Shown here: piece after piece, positions 1 to 7,885 of the stretch | Layout: each line of letters begins with the position of its first letter | How positions within the stretch are numbered: position 1 is the first letter of the stretch | Made by a program: the position numbers and the translations under genes | Assembly (NCBI RefSeq): GCF_003130585.1 | Contig: NZ_QFKX01000004.1 | Coordinates: forward strand, 124,001-188,000 | DNA from: Brachybacterium endophyticum | GTDB lineage: Bacteria; Actinomycetota; Actinomycetes; Actinomycetales; Dermabacteraceae | Length of the DNA stretch: 64,000 nt | Reading direction: 5' to 3' | Notes under the pieces: generated by a model | What the model was told of the DNA's origin: nothing | What the model saw: the letters and a program-made list of their open reading frames with translations, nothing else | The model's database searches: none

Positions 1-23
1 CCGCTGTCGTCAAGGAGTCCCGC

Positions 24-1166
24 ATGTCCTCCCCCAACGCCCGCCCCCTCGGCGTCGCTCTGATCGGCTACGAGTTCATGGGCCGGGCCCACTCACAGGC
101 CTGGCGCACCGTGGGCGCGGCCTTCGAGGTGCCGCCGATCGAGCGGCGCGTGATCGTCGGCCGTGACGAGCAGAAGGTCGCGGCCGCCGCGACGCGACTG
201 GGATGGCAGTCCCATGCCACCGACTGGCGGGAGGTGCTCGAGCGGGAGGACGTCGACATCATCGACATCTGCACACCCGGATTCCTCCACGCGGAGATCG
301 CGATCGCCGCCCTCGAGGCCGGCAAGCACGTGCTGTGCGAGAAGCCGATCGCCAACGACACCGCCGAGGCGGAGCGCATGGTCGAGGCAGCCCGCCGTGC
401 GCAGGAGCGTGGGCAGGTCGCCGCGCTCGGACACACCTACCGCCGGGTCGCGGCGCTCGCGCAGGCCCGCGCGCTCGTCGAGAGCGGCCGGCTGGGACGG
501 CTCCTGCAGGCCCGCGCGAGCTATCTGCAGGACTGGCTCGTGGACGAGAACGCTCCCATGAGCTGGCGGCTGCGACGGGAGACGGCGGGCTCCGGCGCGC
601 TCGGCGACATCGGATCCCACGCGATCGACCAGATCCAGTTCCTCACCGGGCAGCGGGCGACCTCCGTGCGGGGCCGCCTGGAGACCGTGGTCCCCGAGCG
701 TCCCGGGCCCGACGGTCCCGAGCGGGTCACGGTCGACGACGCCGCCTGGGCCACGCTCGAGCTCGAGGGTGGGGCGATCGCCTCGATCGAGGCGAGCCGG
801 CTCGCCGGCGGCCGGAAGAACCAGCTCGTGATCGAGCTCTACGGCACCGAGGGCTCCCTGCGCTTCGACCTCGAGGCGCTGAACGAGCTGTGGTTCCTCG
901 ACGCCACGGTCCCCGCGGCGGAGCAGGGATTCACCCGGATCCTGGTCACCGAGCCCGACCACCCCTACGTGGAGGGCTGGTGGCCGCCCGGCCACACGCT
1001 GGGCTGGGAGAACGCCTTCACGAACCAGGCCTACGACCTGCTGCGCGCGATCACCGAGGACGTGCCCTTCTCCCCCGACTTCGCCGACGGGCTCGCCCTG
1101 CAGAGGGTGCTCGACGCGATCATCGCCTCCGACGCGGCCGACGGCGCGAGCGTCCAGGTCCCCTGA
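24..1166 (+). CDS. Gfo/Idh/MocA family NAD(P)-dependent oxidoreductase
   Basis: A 380-residue cytosolic sugar or cyclitol dehydrogenase of the Gfo/Idh/MocA family. The N-terminal Rossmann fold carries GYEFMGRAH (residues 15-23), and the family EKP motif is at 106-108 (CEKPIAN). GDIGSHAID (about 194-202) supplies the catalytic Asp and His typical of the family. Its length is normal. AAGGAG lies just before the ATG. The next gene, 60 bases downstream, is a TIM-barrel sugar isomerase, so the pair probably oxidises and isomerises one sugar or inositol-like substrate. The substrate cannot be read from sequence. The window edge prevents seeing whether transporter or regulator genes lie upstream. 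Confidence 0.93.
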   Translation: MSSPNARPLGVALIGYEFMGRAHSQAWRTVGAAFEVPPIERRVIVGRDEQKVAAAATRLGWQSHATDWREVLEREDVDIIDICTPGFLHAEIAIAALEAGKHVLCEKPIANDTAEAERMVEAARRAQERGQVAALGHTYRRVAALAQARALVESGRLGRLLQARASYLQDWLVDENAPMSWRLRRETAGSGALGDIGSHAIDQIQFLTGQRATSVRGRLETVVPERPGPDGPERVTVDDAAWATLELEGGAIASIEASRLAGGRKNQLVIELYGTEGSLRFDLEALNELWFLDATVPAAEQGFTRILVTEPDHPYVEGWWPPGHTLGWENAFTNQAYDLLRAITEDVPFSPDFADGLALQRVLDAIIASDAADGASVQVP

Positions 1167-1226
1167 CACCACCACTGACAGCACCACCCGTACGTTCCGC
1201 CACACACCCTGCGAAGGAGCACCACC

Positions 1227-2228
1227 ATGGCGCAGCCGCACACCCTGTTCACCGGTCAGTGGGTCGACCTCCCCCTCGAGGAGGTCGCCTCGCACGCGGC
1301 CTCCTGGGGGTACGACGGCCTCGAGATCGCGATCTCCGGCGAGCACCTCGACGCCTCCCGCTGGGACGACGACGACTACATCGCCGAGCGCCTGGGGATC
1401 CTCGAGAAGCACGGACTGAAGGTCTGGACGATCTCGCACCACCTGGTGGGCCAGGCCGTGTGCGACGACCCCATCGACTTCCGTCATCAGGCGATCGTGC
1501 CCTCGCACGTCTGGGGCGACGGGGACCCGGAGGGCGTGCGCGAGCGCGCCGCCGAGGACATGAAGAACGCCGCCCGTCTCGCGCAGCGCCTGGGCGCGCG
1601 CACCGTCACCGGCTTCACCGGTTCGAGCATCTGGAAGTACGTGGCGATGTTCCCGCCGGTGCCCGCCGACGTCATCGACAAGGGGTACGAGGACTTCGCC
1701 GAGCGCTGGAACCCGATCCTCGACGTCTTCGAGGAGTGCGGCGTGCGCTTCGCCCTCGAGGTCCACCCCTCGGAGATCGCCTACGACTACTGGACCACCC
1801 AGCGCACCCTCGAGGCCATCGGCCACCGGGAGTCCTTCGGGCTGAACTGGGACCCCTCGCACATGATGTGGCAGCAGATCGACCCGGTCTCCTTCATCAC
1901 CGACTTCGGGGACCGCATCTACCACGCGCACTGCAAGGACGTGCGGGTGCGCATCACCGGGCGCAACACCCGGCTCTCCTCCCACCTACCCTGGGGCGAT
2001 CCCCGTCGCGGCTGGGACTTCGTCTCCTTCGGCCGCGGGGACGTGCCGTTCGACGCGTGCCTGCGGGCGCTGCGCTCGGTGGGCTACGACGGTCCGCTGT
2101 CGGTCGAGTGGGAGGACGCCGGGATGGACCGCCTGCACGGCGCCGCCGAGGCCATCGAGCACCTGAAGTCCCTGGACTACCCGGTCTCCGAGACCGCCTT
2201 CGACGCCGCGTTCAGCAACCAGGAGTGA
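1227..2228 (+). CDS. sugar phosphate isomerase/epimerase (TIM-barrel, AP-endonuclease 2 fold)
   Basis: A 333-residue cytosolic xylose-isomerase-like TIM barrel. Metal-binding residues are visible in EVHPSEIAYD, LNWDPSHMMW, HAHCKD and VEWEDAGMD, the Glu-Asp-His-Glu pattern of this superfamily. AAGGAG precedes the ATG. It is co-directional with the Gfo/Idh/MocA gene 60 bases upstream and is followed by a strong hairpin, so the two form the end of one operon. Such pairs commonly act in inositol or rare-sugar breakdown; the exact reaction is not determinable here. Confidence 0.92.
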   Translation: MAQPHTLFTGQWVDLPLEEVASHAASWGYDGLEIAISGEHLDASRWDDDDYIAERLGILEKHGLKVWTISHHLVGQAVCDDPIDFRHQAIVPSHVWGDGDPEGVRERAAEDMKNAARLAQRLGARTVTGFTGSSIWKYVAMFPPVPADVIDKGYEDFAERWNPILDVFEECGVRFALEVHPSEIAYDYWTTQRTLEAIGHRESFGLNWDPSHMMWQQIDPVSFITDFGDRIYHAHCKDVRVRITGRNTRLSSHLPWGDPRRGWDFVSFGRGDVPFDACLRALRSVGYDGPLSVEWEDAGMDRLHGAAEAIEHLKSLDYPVSETAFDAAFSNQE

Positions 2229-2308
2229 CCGGGGGCCGGGAACGGCCGAGGCCCGTCGGGGACGGCCGGGGCCGAAGGGGTTCGGACGGGCTGCGGGCGC
2301 GGGTTCGT

Positions 2309-2340
2309 GCGGGCTGCCGGGCCGCTTCCCGGCAGCCCGC
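2309..2340 (+). terminator. rho-independent-like terminator after the sugar oxidoreductase/isomerase pair
   Basis: A perfect 13-bp inverted repeat (GCGGGCTGCCGGG at 2309-2321 with its complement at 2328-2340) encloses a six-base loop CCGCTT. It sits 80 bases after the isomerase stop and before the next promoter. There is no U-tract, as is usual in GC-rich actinobacteria. Confidence 0.7.
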
Positions 2341-2376
2341 GGATCACCTTCCCGGGCGCTGCTGATCCGAGGTGCC

Positions 2377-2382
2377 TATCAT
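2377..2382 (+). promoter_or_regulatory. -10 box of a probable leaderless transcript (TATCAT)
   Basis: TATCAT is followed by six bases and then the ATG of the TIGR03085-family gene, so the predicted transcription start is the start codon itself. No Shine-Dalgarno sequence lies between them. Confidence 0.6.
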
Positions 2383-2388
2383 GGCGCC

Positions 2389-3033
2389 ATGTCCACCCAC
2401 CCCCTGCCGCTGGCCCGCGCCGAGCGCGCCGCCCTGGCCGATGATCTCGTCTCCTTCGGGCCGGACGCCCCCACCGTCATCGACGAGTGGGACGCCAACG
2501 CCCTGCTCGAGCACCTGATCCTGCGCGAGAGCCGTCAGGACCTGATGATCGGCCCCTCGTTGCCGATCGGCCCGCTCGCCGACCGCTCCTACGCGTCCCT
2601 CAAGAAGCTCCAGGCGCGCACCTGGGCCGACCGCGTCGAGATGTTCCGCAGCGGACCGCCGCGCCTGTCCCCGATGCGGCTCGCCGACTCGCTGGTCAAC
2701 ACGGTCGAATACCTCGTGCACCACGAGGACCTGCTGCGCGGCCGGCCGGGCTGGCAGCCGCGCGAGCTCGCCCCCGAGCACGATCGGGAACTGTTCAGCC
2801 AGCTGCGCCGGATGGCACGAGCCCTGGTCCGCACCGACGTGGACGTCACCCTGGTCTCGGGCCAGGGCGGCATCCGTGTGGGCACCAAGGACCCGATCGG
2901 GTCGGTGCGTGTGCACGGCAGCCCGACCGAGCTGATCCTGTGGGCCTACGGCCGCGACCGTGTCGCCAAGGTCCGCCTCGAGGGCGACCCCGAGGCACTG
3001 CTCGTGCTGCGCCGCGGCCAGCGGGGATTCTGA
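2389..3033 (+). CDS. TIGR03085 family metal-binding protein (DinB/MDMPI-like)
   Basis: A 214-residue protein matching the actinobacterial TIGR03085 family, related to the mycothiol-dependent maleylpyruvate isomerase N-terminal (DinB-like four-helix) fold. FGPDAPTVIDEWDANALLEHLILRES spans about residues 23-48 with the conserved helix-1 His at 42, and VEYLVHHEDLLRG supplies the second His pair. Function is unknown in the family; a metal-dependent thiol-linked reaction is only an inference. It is a single gene with its own promoter, convergent with the methyltransferase gene. Confidence 0.85.
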   Translation: MSTHPLPLARAERAALADDLVSFGPDAPTVIDEWDANALLEHLILRESRQDLMIGPSLPIGPLADRSYASLKKLQARTWADRVEMFRSGPPRLSPMRLADSLVNTVEYLVHHEDLLRGRPGWQPRELAPEHDRELFSQLRRMARALVRTDVDVTLVSGQGGIRVGTKDPIGSVRVHGSPTELILWAYGRDRVAKVRLEGDPEALLVLRRGQRGF

Positions 3034-3043
3034 GCGTCTCCGC

Positions 3044-4072
3044 TCAGGAGCCCACCGCGCGCTCCAGCAGGAACAGCCGCGGATGGTGCCCCTTCTGGAA
3101 GAAGCGGTGCTCGAGAACGGGGTGCCATCCGGACGGCTCCCGCTCGAGCACCGAGTGCATGCGCTGGATCTCGTGGGTCAGCACACCCAGACGGGCGCCG
3201 GGGGCGGCGAGCTCAGCGGCTCGCTGCAGCAGGTCCTCGTGGAACTGCTCGTTGGAGTCGTGATCGCCGTGCAGGGTCCCCCAGGGCGGATTCGTGAGGA
3301 TCCGCGTGAACCCACCCTCGATCTCCGCCGCGCGCACGTCCGCGCAGACCCAGTCGATCCGCCCTCGCCGACGTGCGGCACGCTGGTGGATGCGCGCCCG
3401 GTCGAGAGCCGAGGGATCCAGGTCCACGCCCACCGTGCGTGCGGGCGCCGCTCGGTGCAGCTGCTCGATGAGGAAGGTGCCCGATCCGCAGGTCATGTCG
3501 AGCAACTCGTCCTGGGCCCCGACGTCCAGCAGGTCCAGGACGCTCGCGGCGATCGTCGCGTTGACGGCGCCGGGGTAGTCCTCGGTGCGCCAGGCGCGGG
3601 TGGCCAGCGGCCTCGGCGTCAGGCGCACCAACAGCTCCCAGGTGCCCGGATCGCGACCGCGGCGAGCCCTCACCACGAGGTCACCGTCCTCGGCGGCCGG
3701 GAGCCCCGCGCTCTCGGCGATCGCGGACTGCAGGCGCTGCATCTCCGGGCTGTGCGCGCCCGCCGCGCGCAGCCGCACGGCGTTGAAGACGGGGCGGGGG
3801 CGCACGCGCGAGATGCGGGCGACGAGATCGCGCAGCCGCTGCTGGACGGAGGTCTCGAGCAGCTCGCGGGGCCGTCGCGCCGGCACCACCAGGGCGGCGT
3901 AGGCGGCGACCGTGCACCGCAGGTCGCGCAGCCCGGCCAGGTCGGCGGTGCGAAGGCGCAGCTCCGTCGGCGAGACGACCCGGACGACCCCCAGCTCCTC
4001 GGCCTCGCGCTGCGCGGGCCCCGCGCATCCCTCGAGCACCTCGAGGACGATCTCGAGCGAGTCCGACGCCAC
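3044..4072 (-). CDS. class I SAM-dependent RNA methyltransferase, RlmL/TrmN type
   Basis: A 342-residue protein. The N-terminal half resembles a THUMP-like RNA-binding region; the C-terminal half is a Rossmann methyltransferase with the SAM-binding motif LLDMTCGSGTFL (about residues 188-199) and the N-methyltransferase catalytic motif NPPWG (about 259-263). LTPRPLATRAWR before the SAM site matches the linker of RlmL/TrmN-like guanine-N2 methyltransferases. It probably modifies guanine in rRNA or tRNA. It ends only ten bases from the convergent TIGR03085 gene. The exact target base is unknown, and a DNA target is less likely. Confidence 0.75.
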   Translation of the reverse strand: MASDSLEIVLEVLEGCAGPAQREAEELGVVRVVSPTELRLRTADLAGLRDLRCTVAAYAALVVPARRPRELLETSVQQRLRDLVARISRVRPRPVFNAVRLRAAGAHSPEMQRLQSAIAESAGLPAAEDGDLVVRARRGRDPGTWELLVRLTPRPLATRAWRTEDYPGAVNATIAASVLDLLDVGAQDELLDMTCGSGTFLIEQLHRAAPARTVGVDLDPSALDRARIHQRAARRRGRIDWVCADVRAAEIEGGFTRILTNPPWGTLHGDHDSNEQFHEDLLQRAAELAAPGARLGVLTHEIQRMHSVLEREPSGWHPVLEHRFFQKGHHPRLFLLERAVGS

Positions 4073-4174
4073 CGTTCACCTCCGCTGCCGCGCTCCCCCG
4101 GTGGGAGCCGCCCCTCACGGTAACCCGACGCACATCGCCGGTGCGCCGGTGCCGGAGGGAGGGAGCAGGATCGG

Positions 4175-4180
4175 TAGACT
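4175..4180 (+). promoter_or_regulatory. -10 box of a probable leaderless transcript (TAGACT) for parA-like gene
   Basis: TAGACT is followed by six bases GTCAGC and the GTG start. The same 15-base arrangement, with one substitution, stands before the MerR gene that starts at 5717 on the other strand. Confidence 0.65.
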
Positions 4181-4186
4181 GTCAGC

Positions 4187-4978
4187 GTGTTCATCGTGAG
4201 CGTCTGTTCCCTCAAGGGTGGCGTCGGCAAGACGTCCGTGACCCTGGGCCTCGCATCCGCGGCCCTCCATCAGGGGGTGAACGCGCTCGTCATCGACCTC
4301 GATCCGCAGGCCGACGCGACGCTCGGCCTGCTGGGTGAGCCCGGCTCGAGCACCGACGTCGCCGAGGTGCTGTCCTCCCCCCGAACCGAGACGGTGGATC
4401 GCGCGATCATCCCCGCCCCGTGGTCGAAGGACTCCTCCTCGCACCTGGACATCATCCCGGGCAGCCACCGCTCCGTGCTCGTGGACTCCCCGGCCCCCAA
4501 GGGCCGCGAGGTGCGGCGACTGCACGATGCGCTGGAGAAGCGCACCCACCGCTACGACGTGGTGATCGTGGACTGCCCGCCGTCCCTGAACGGCCTCACG
4601 CAAATGGCGCTCTCGGCCTCGGACCGCTCCCTCGTGGTGTGCGAGCCCGGGTTCTTCGCCGTCACCGCGGCCGACCGTGCCCTCAAGCTCGCCCAGGAGA
4701 TGCACGAGGGCGATCTCGCGCCGCGCCTGAAGCCGCTCGGTCTGGTCGTCAACCGCTACCGCCCGCGCTCGGTCGAGCACCAGTACCGTCTCGCGGAACT
4801 GCGCGACCTGTTCGGCGACCTGGTGCTCGAGCCGGTGATCGAGGAACGGGTGGGACTGCAGCAGGCCCAGGGCGGCGCCGTGCCCCTTCACGAGTACCAG
4901 GGCGCCAGCGGAGAGCGCCTCACCCAGGACTTCGATGCGCTGCTGACGCGCGTGATGGACTCCCGCCAGGACAGCTGA
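4187..4978 (+). CDS. ParA family ATPase, without adjacent ParB
   Basis: A 263-residue MinD/ParA-type ATPase with the deviant Walker A KGGVGKTS at residues 10-17, Walker A' DLDPQAD near 37-43 and switch motif DCPPSLNGLT. It starts with GTG directly after a -10 box, so translation is probably leaderless. No parB, centromere repeat or secretion gene lies beside it. A second ParA is encoded at 21991-22863. The role of such orphan ParA proteins is open: positioning of a protein cargo or regulation of a partner are inferences. The terminator at 5009-5043 separates it from the convergent MerR gene. Confidence 0.9.
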   Translation: MFIVSVCSLKGGVGKTSVTLGLASAALHQGVNALVIDLDPQADATLGLLGEPGSSTDVAEVLSSPRTETVDRAIIPAPWSKDSSSHLDIIPGSHRSVLVDSPAPKGREVRRLHDALEKRTHRYDVVIVDCPPSLNGLTQMALSASDRSLVVCEPGFFAVTAADRALKLAQEMHEGDLAPRLKPLGLVVNRYRPRSVEHQYRLAELRDLFGDLVLEPVIEERVGLQQAQGGAVPLHEYQGASGERLTQDFDALLTRVMDSRQDS

Positions 4979-5008
4979 GCACGTTCGGCGAGAGACCCGA
5001 CGACAGAA

Positions 5009-5043
5009 AGAGGGCGGGCCCCCTTCCCGGGTGCCCGCCCTCT
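5009..5043. terminator. bidirectional terminator between convergent parA-like and merR genes
   Basis: An inverted repeat of 11 bp (AGAGGGCGGGC at 5009-5019, complement at 5033-5043), extendable outward with one mismatch, lies 30 bases after the ParA stop and 45 bases before the MerR stop on the opposite strand. Confidence 0.75.
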
Positions 5044-5087
5044 CTGTGTCCGGGGCCCTGTCGGCCCTGGTCGGAGTCCTGTGTCCC

Positions 5088-5717
5088 TCAGCCGGCGTGA
5101 CGTGCGCGGCGGCGCGCGGCGAGCTCGTCGTGCAGGGCGGCCTCGGCGTCGTCGGCCGGGTCGACGCTGGGCAGGACCGACAGCTCGCTCTCGACCTCGC
5201 GCCACACGCGGCCCACGGCGATGCCGAACACGCCCTGCCCGCCCTGGACGAGGTCGATGACGTCCTGGGCGGAGGTGCACTCGTAGACCGAGGCGCCGTC
5301 GCTCATCAGGGTGATCTGGGCGAGATCGTCGATACCGCGCTCACGCAGTGCACTGACGGCGACGCGGATCTGCTGCAGGGAGACGCCGGTGTCCAGGAGG
5401 CGCTTGACGACCTTCAGGACGAGGACGTCACGGAAGCCGTAGAGGCGCTGGCTGCCGGAGCCGCTCGCGGCTCGCACGCTCGGGGAGACCAGGCCGGTGC
5501 GCGCCCAGTAGTCGAGCTGGCGGTAGGTGATGCCGGCGGCCTTGCAGGCCGCGGGGCCGCGGTAGCCGAACTCGCCGGGCGCATCGACGAGCTCGTCGAA
5601 GAGGACGCCCTGGGCGTCCTCCGCGGGCACGGTCGATTGCGTGGCGCGGTCCGCGCGCTGATCGCTGTTCACATTCGCCTCCGGTTGCGGCTCTCCGATG
5701 GGGAAGGGTGAGAGCAC
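5088..5717 (-). CDS. MerR family transcriptional regulator (second MerR of the FHA-MerR locus)
   Basis: A 209-residue regulator. A MerR winged-helix domain occupies about residues 50-125 (KAAGITYRQLDYWARTGL, SQRLYGFRDVLVLKVVKRLLD). The flanks are acidic and low-complexity. It corresponds in position and sequence style to mycobacterial Rv1830-type MerR proteins, which sit with garA and an ftsR-like gene. Translation starts with GTG six bases after TAGGCT, so it has its own leaderless promoter although it follows ftsR on the same strand. The ligand is unknown. Confidence 0.88.
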   Translation of the reverse strand: MLSPFPIGEPQPEANVNSDQRADRATQSTVPAEDAQGVLFDELVDAPGEFGYRGPAACKAAGITYRQLDYWARTGLVSPSVRAASGSGSQRLYGFRDVLVLKVVKRLLDTGVSLQQIRVAVSALRERGIDDLAQITLMSDGASVYECTSAQDVIDLVQGGQGVFGIAVGRVWREVESELSVLPSVDPADDAEAALHDELAARRRARHAG

Positions 5718-5723
5718 GCTGAC

Positions 5724-5729
5724 AGCCTA
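5724..5729 (-). promoter_or_regulatory. -10 box of a probable leaderless transcript (TAGGCT) for the merR gene
   Basis: Reading the minus strand, TAGGCT, then GTCAGC, then the GTG start. There is no Shine-Dalgarno sequence. The 15 bases match the parA-like promoter/start at 14 positions. Confidence 0.65.
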
Positions 5730-5853
5730 GCGCCTCCGAGCCCTCCGCGTCCCGCCCCCGCGCACGCGTGTCGCGTGGGCGACGAGCGCGCCCCGTGCAC
5801 GGTCGGAGTGGTCCGGAAGCACCTGTTCGGTGCAGGAGCCGTCCGCAGCCGGC

Positions 5854-6549
5854 TCAGCCGCCGCGGTTGATCTGCTTCCTGAGCAGTGCATTGTGCATCG
5901 TGTTGAGGGACTCCCCGAGCTCCTCCGCGAGACTCTGTGCCTGCCCGCGAGCGGCGGCGTCCGTGGGGCGCGAATGCGGCTGGGCGACCGAGCGCAGCAT
6001 GTGCGCCTGACGCTCGACCGAGGTGCGGACCATCACCAGGTGGCGCGGATGGAGGCCCTCGTCGGCCAGGGCGCACGCGGCGCGGACGATCTCGAGCTCG
6101 GAGGCCCCGTAGAACACCGCTCCCTCCTCGAGCATCCCGTAGCTCTCGAGCTCGGCGAGCAGGTCCTCGTCGGCGTGGGTCTCCCGCATCAACCCGCGGC
6201 GGTCCAGGCGCACCGGCTGGATCTGCGAGCTGGGGCCGGGACGGGAGGCGATCGAAGTGATGTCACCGTCGACCCCGTGCTCGAGCAGGTGCTCCTTGAT
6301 GACCTTGAGCGGCCAGAAACGATCGCGCTGGGCGCGCAGCACGAACAGCAGGCGGTCGACGTCGGCCCGGGAGTACTTGCGGTAACCGCTCGCGGTGCGC
6401 TCGGGAGCGATCAGCTCCTCGGCCTCCAGGTAGTGCAGCTTGGAGTGGCTGAGGTCCGGGAACTCTTCGTGGAGCAGATCGAGCACCTGCCCGATGCTCA
6501 GGCGCGCACTGCCCGACGGCGTCGGCCTGCGCGAGGCAGAGGCCGGCAC
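5854..6549 (-). CDS. ftsR: MerR family regulator, FtsR-like
   Basis: A 231-residue MerR-type regulator with the DNA-binding domain at about residues 18-85 (LSIGQVLDLLHEEFPDLS, YLEAEELIAPERT, GYRKYSRADVDRLLFVL). It matches the actinobacterial FtsR family (mycobacterial Rv1828), reported in Corynebacterium as an activator of ftsZ. It starts at GTG four bases after the FHA gene's stop, so the two are translationally coupled. The DUF151 bifunctional nuclease gene that often follows ftsR in actinobacteria is absent; only 136 bases separate it from the second merR. The symbol is by homology and context. Confidence 0.85.
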   Translation of the reverse strand: MPASASRRPTPSGSARLSIGQVLDLLHEEFPDLSHSKLHYLEAEELIAPERTASGYRKYSRADVDRLLFVLRAQRDRFWPLKVIKEHLLEHGVDGDITSIASRPGPSSQIQPVRLDRRGLMRETHADEDLLAELESYGMLEEGAVFYGASELEIVRAACALADEGLHPRHLVMVRTSVERQAHMLRSVAQPHSRPTDAAARGQAQSLAEELGESLNTMHNALLRKQINRGG

Positions 6550-6553
6550 TCGC

Positions 6554-6997
6554 TCAGTCCTTACCGGGCTTGAGGTGGAAGGTCAGCCGGTACTTGCCGA
6601 TCTGGACCTCCTGGCCGTTGCGGAGGACGGCCTCGTCCACGCGCTCCATGCCCACGTACGTGCCGTTGAGGGACCCCAGGTCGCGGATCACGAAGTCGGC
6701 CCCCTGCTGCAGGAAGGCGGCGTGCTTGCGCGAGACGGTGACGTCGTCCAGGAAGATCTCGCTGTGGGGATGGCGGCCGGCGACCGTCTTCTCCGCATCC
6801 AGCAGGAACCGCGCTCCGAGGTTCGGCCCCTTCCGCACGATCAGCAGCGCACTGCCGTCGGGGAGGTTCTCGATCGCCGCGCGGTCCTGCTGGTTCAGGC
6901 CGTGCTCGGGCTCCTCGAGCGCATCCTGGGTGGGGATCGCATGCAGCGTCGAGGTCTTGTCGAGGCTGTCATACGTGCCGTCGGCGTTCTCGGTCAC
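6554..6997 (-). CDS. garA: FHA domain protein, GarA/OdhI type
   Basis: A 147-residue FHA protein. The FHA domain fills the C-terminal two thirds, with GRHPHSEIFLDDVTVSRKHA and LGSLNGTYV as the phosphothreonine-binding core. The N-terminus contains DKTSTLHAI, placed like the ETTS phosphorylation motif through which GarA/OdhI, once phosphorylated by Ser/Thr kinases, folds onto its own FHA domain and releases 2-oxoglutarate dehydrogenase. The GTG start at 6997 was chosen because AAAGGGGAG precedes it and upstream residues are not family-like. It heads the operon with ftsR. Confidence 0.88.
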   Translation of the reverse strand: MTENADGTYDSLDKTSTLHAIPTQDALEEPEHGLNQQDRAAIENLPDGSALLIVRKGPNLGARFLLDAEKTVAGRHPHSEIFLDDVTVSRKHAAFLQQGADFVIRDLGSLNGTYVGMERVDEAVLRNGQEVQIGKYRLTFHLKPGKD

Positions 6998-7276
6998 TGC
7001 TGCTCCCCTTTCCCTAGGTCGGCCCATCCTCCCACGTCCCGGCGCCCTGCCGTCGCCCCCGTGGACAAAGCTGTGGAGATTTGACGAATACTTGACCGAC
7101 AGGACGTATCGCTCGTGGAGAAGTACCCACCTCCGAGGTCGTCGGCGGCGCCCACGGAGCGCTCCCACGCCAGGGTGCCGCAGGTCACGCGGTTCCGGAT
7201 TCGCCCTCACGGCCCGCTCCGGGGTAGCATCGACTCCGGTCGTTACGGAACGAGGTTCCCGGGCGATCGAAGGTCT
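6998..7276. other. intergenic region between garA and tRNA-Pro
   Basis: 279 bases hold the divergent promoters of garA and the tRNA. A comparatively AT-rich patch (about 7060-7110) contains CGTGGACAA and TGTGGAGAT, both close to the DnaA-box consensus, and two TTGAC elements at 7081 and 7092. No credible gene was found. Confidence 0.5.
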
Positions 7277-7350
<74 letters not shown>

Positions 7351-7390
7351 CCGGGACTGCGATGATCGGATCTTCCGATGATCTGCAGGG

Positions 7391-7438
7391 ATGGAGAGAG
7401 GCCCGCATCGGCTAGCGCCGGGGCGGGCCTCTCTCCAT
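7391..7438. terminator. terminator between tRNA-Pro and the convergent DUF4287 gene
   Basis: A perfect 16-bp inverted repeat (ATGGAGAGAGGCCCGC at 7391-7406, complement at 7423-7438) encloses a 16-base loop. It stands 40 bases after the tRNA and 42 bases before the stop codon of the opposing gene, so it can serve both. Confidence 0.8.
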
Positions 7439-7479
7439 GTTGGATCACAGGGTCATGCCCCACGTCGCGAGAGCGGCGA

Positions 7480-7770
7480 TCACTGCGGCCTAGCCGCCTT
7501 TCCGTCGAGCCACAGTAGGTCGGACTCGTCCCGGTGTGAACCGGTCGTCCCGACGTGCTTGCTGTCGATCTGCGGGCCCTTCTTGATGACGTGGACGAGT
7601 GCCATGCCGTGGCCGCGCCCGAGTCCATAGTCGTCCTTGAGCCATTCAAGAATGACGCCCGCCTTGATGTCCGGGGCGTCGTAGCCGCGGCTCTTGGCGA
7701 CATCGAGGAGCTGTCGGGGGGTGAGGCCGGTCTTGTCCTCGATGGTGTCGAGATATGCCTGGAATGACAT
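7480..7770 (-). CDS. DUF4287 domain-containing small protein
   Basis: A 96-residue protein of unknown function. The N-terminus (MSFQAYLDTIEDKTGLTPRQL, DVAKSRGYDAPDIKAGVILEWLKDDYGLGRGHGMALVHVIK) matches the DUF4287 family, small proteins with predicted helical DNA-binding-like shape. The internal ATG at 7770 is preferred to a longer frame because AAAGGA precedes it and homology begins there. It lies in a patch less GC-rich than its neighbours between tRNA-Pro and a stress gene, which suggests an acquired accessory gene. No function is assigned. Confidence 0.8.
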   Translation of the reverse strand: MSFQAYLDTIEDKTGLTPRQLLDVAKSRGYDAPDIKAGVILEWLKDDYGLGRGHGMALVHVIKKGPQIDSKHVGTTGSHRDESDLLWLDGKAARPQ

Positions 7771-7845
7771 CTGCGGGTCCTTTCTCGGAACTGCGGATCT
7801 TCGATGGGTTCGGTACGGTCGGCGGCGCCTGTTCGTATCCGTCGG

Positions 7846-7885
7846 GTTGACCGTGAGGCACCACGGAGGAGTGAGTCCGGTCAAC
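7846..7885. repeat. inverted repeat upstream of the DUF4287 gene
   Basis: GTTGACCG (7846-7853) and CGGTCAAC (7878-7885) form an 8-bp inverted repeat with a 24-base spacer, about 80 bases before the DUF4287 start. It could be a regulator-binding site; nothing in the sequence proves this. Confidence 0.35.

Noticed and set aside
93-1985. A 630-codon open frame antisense to the first two genes
   Set aside because: It is a by-product of high GC content: composition is Gly/Val/Arg/His-rich, it has no domain, and the plus-strand genes have clear family motifs.
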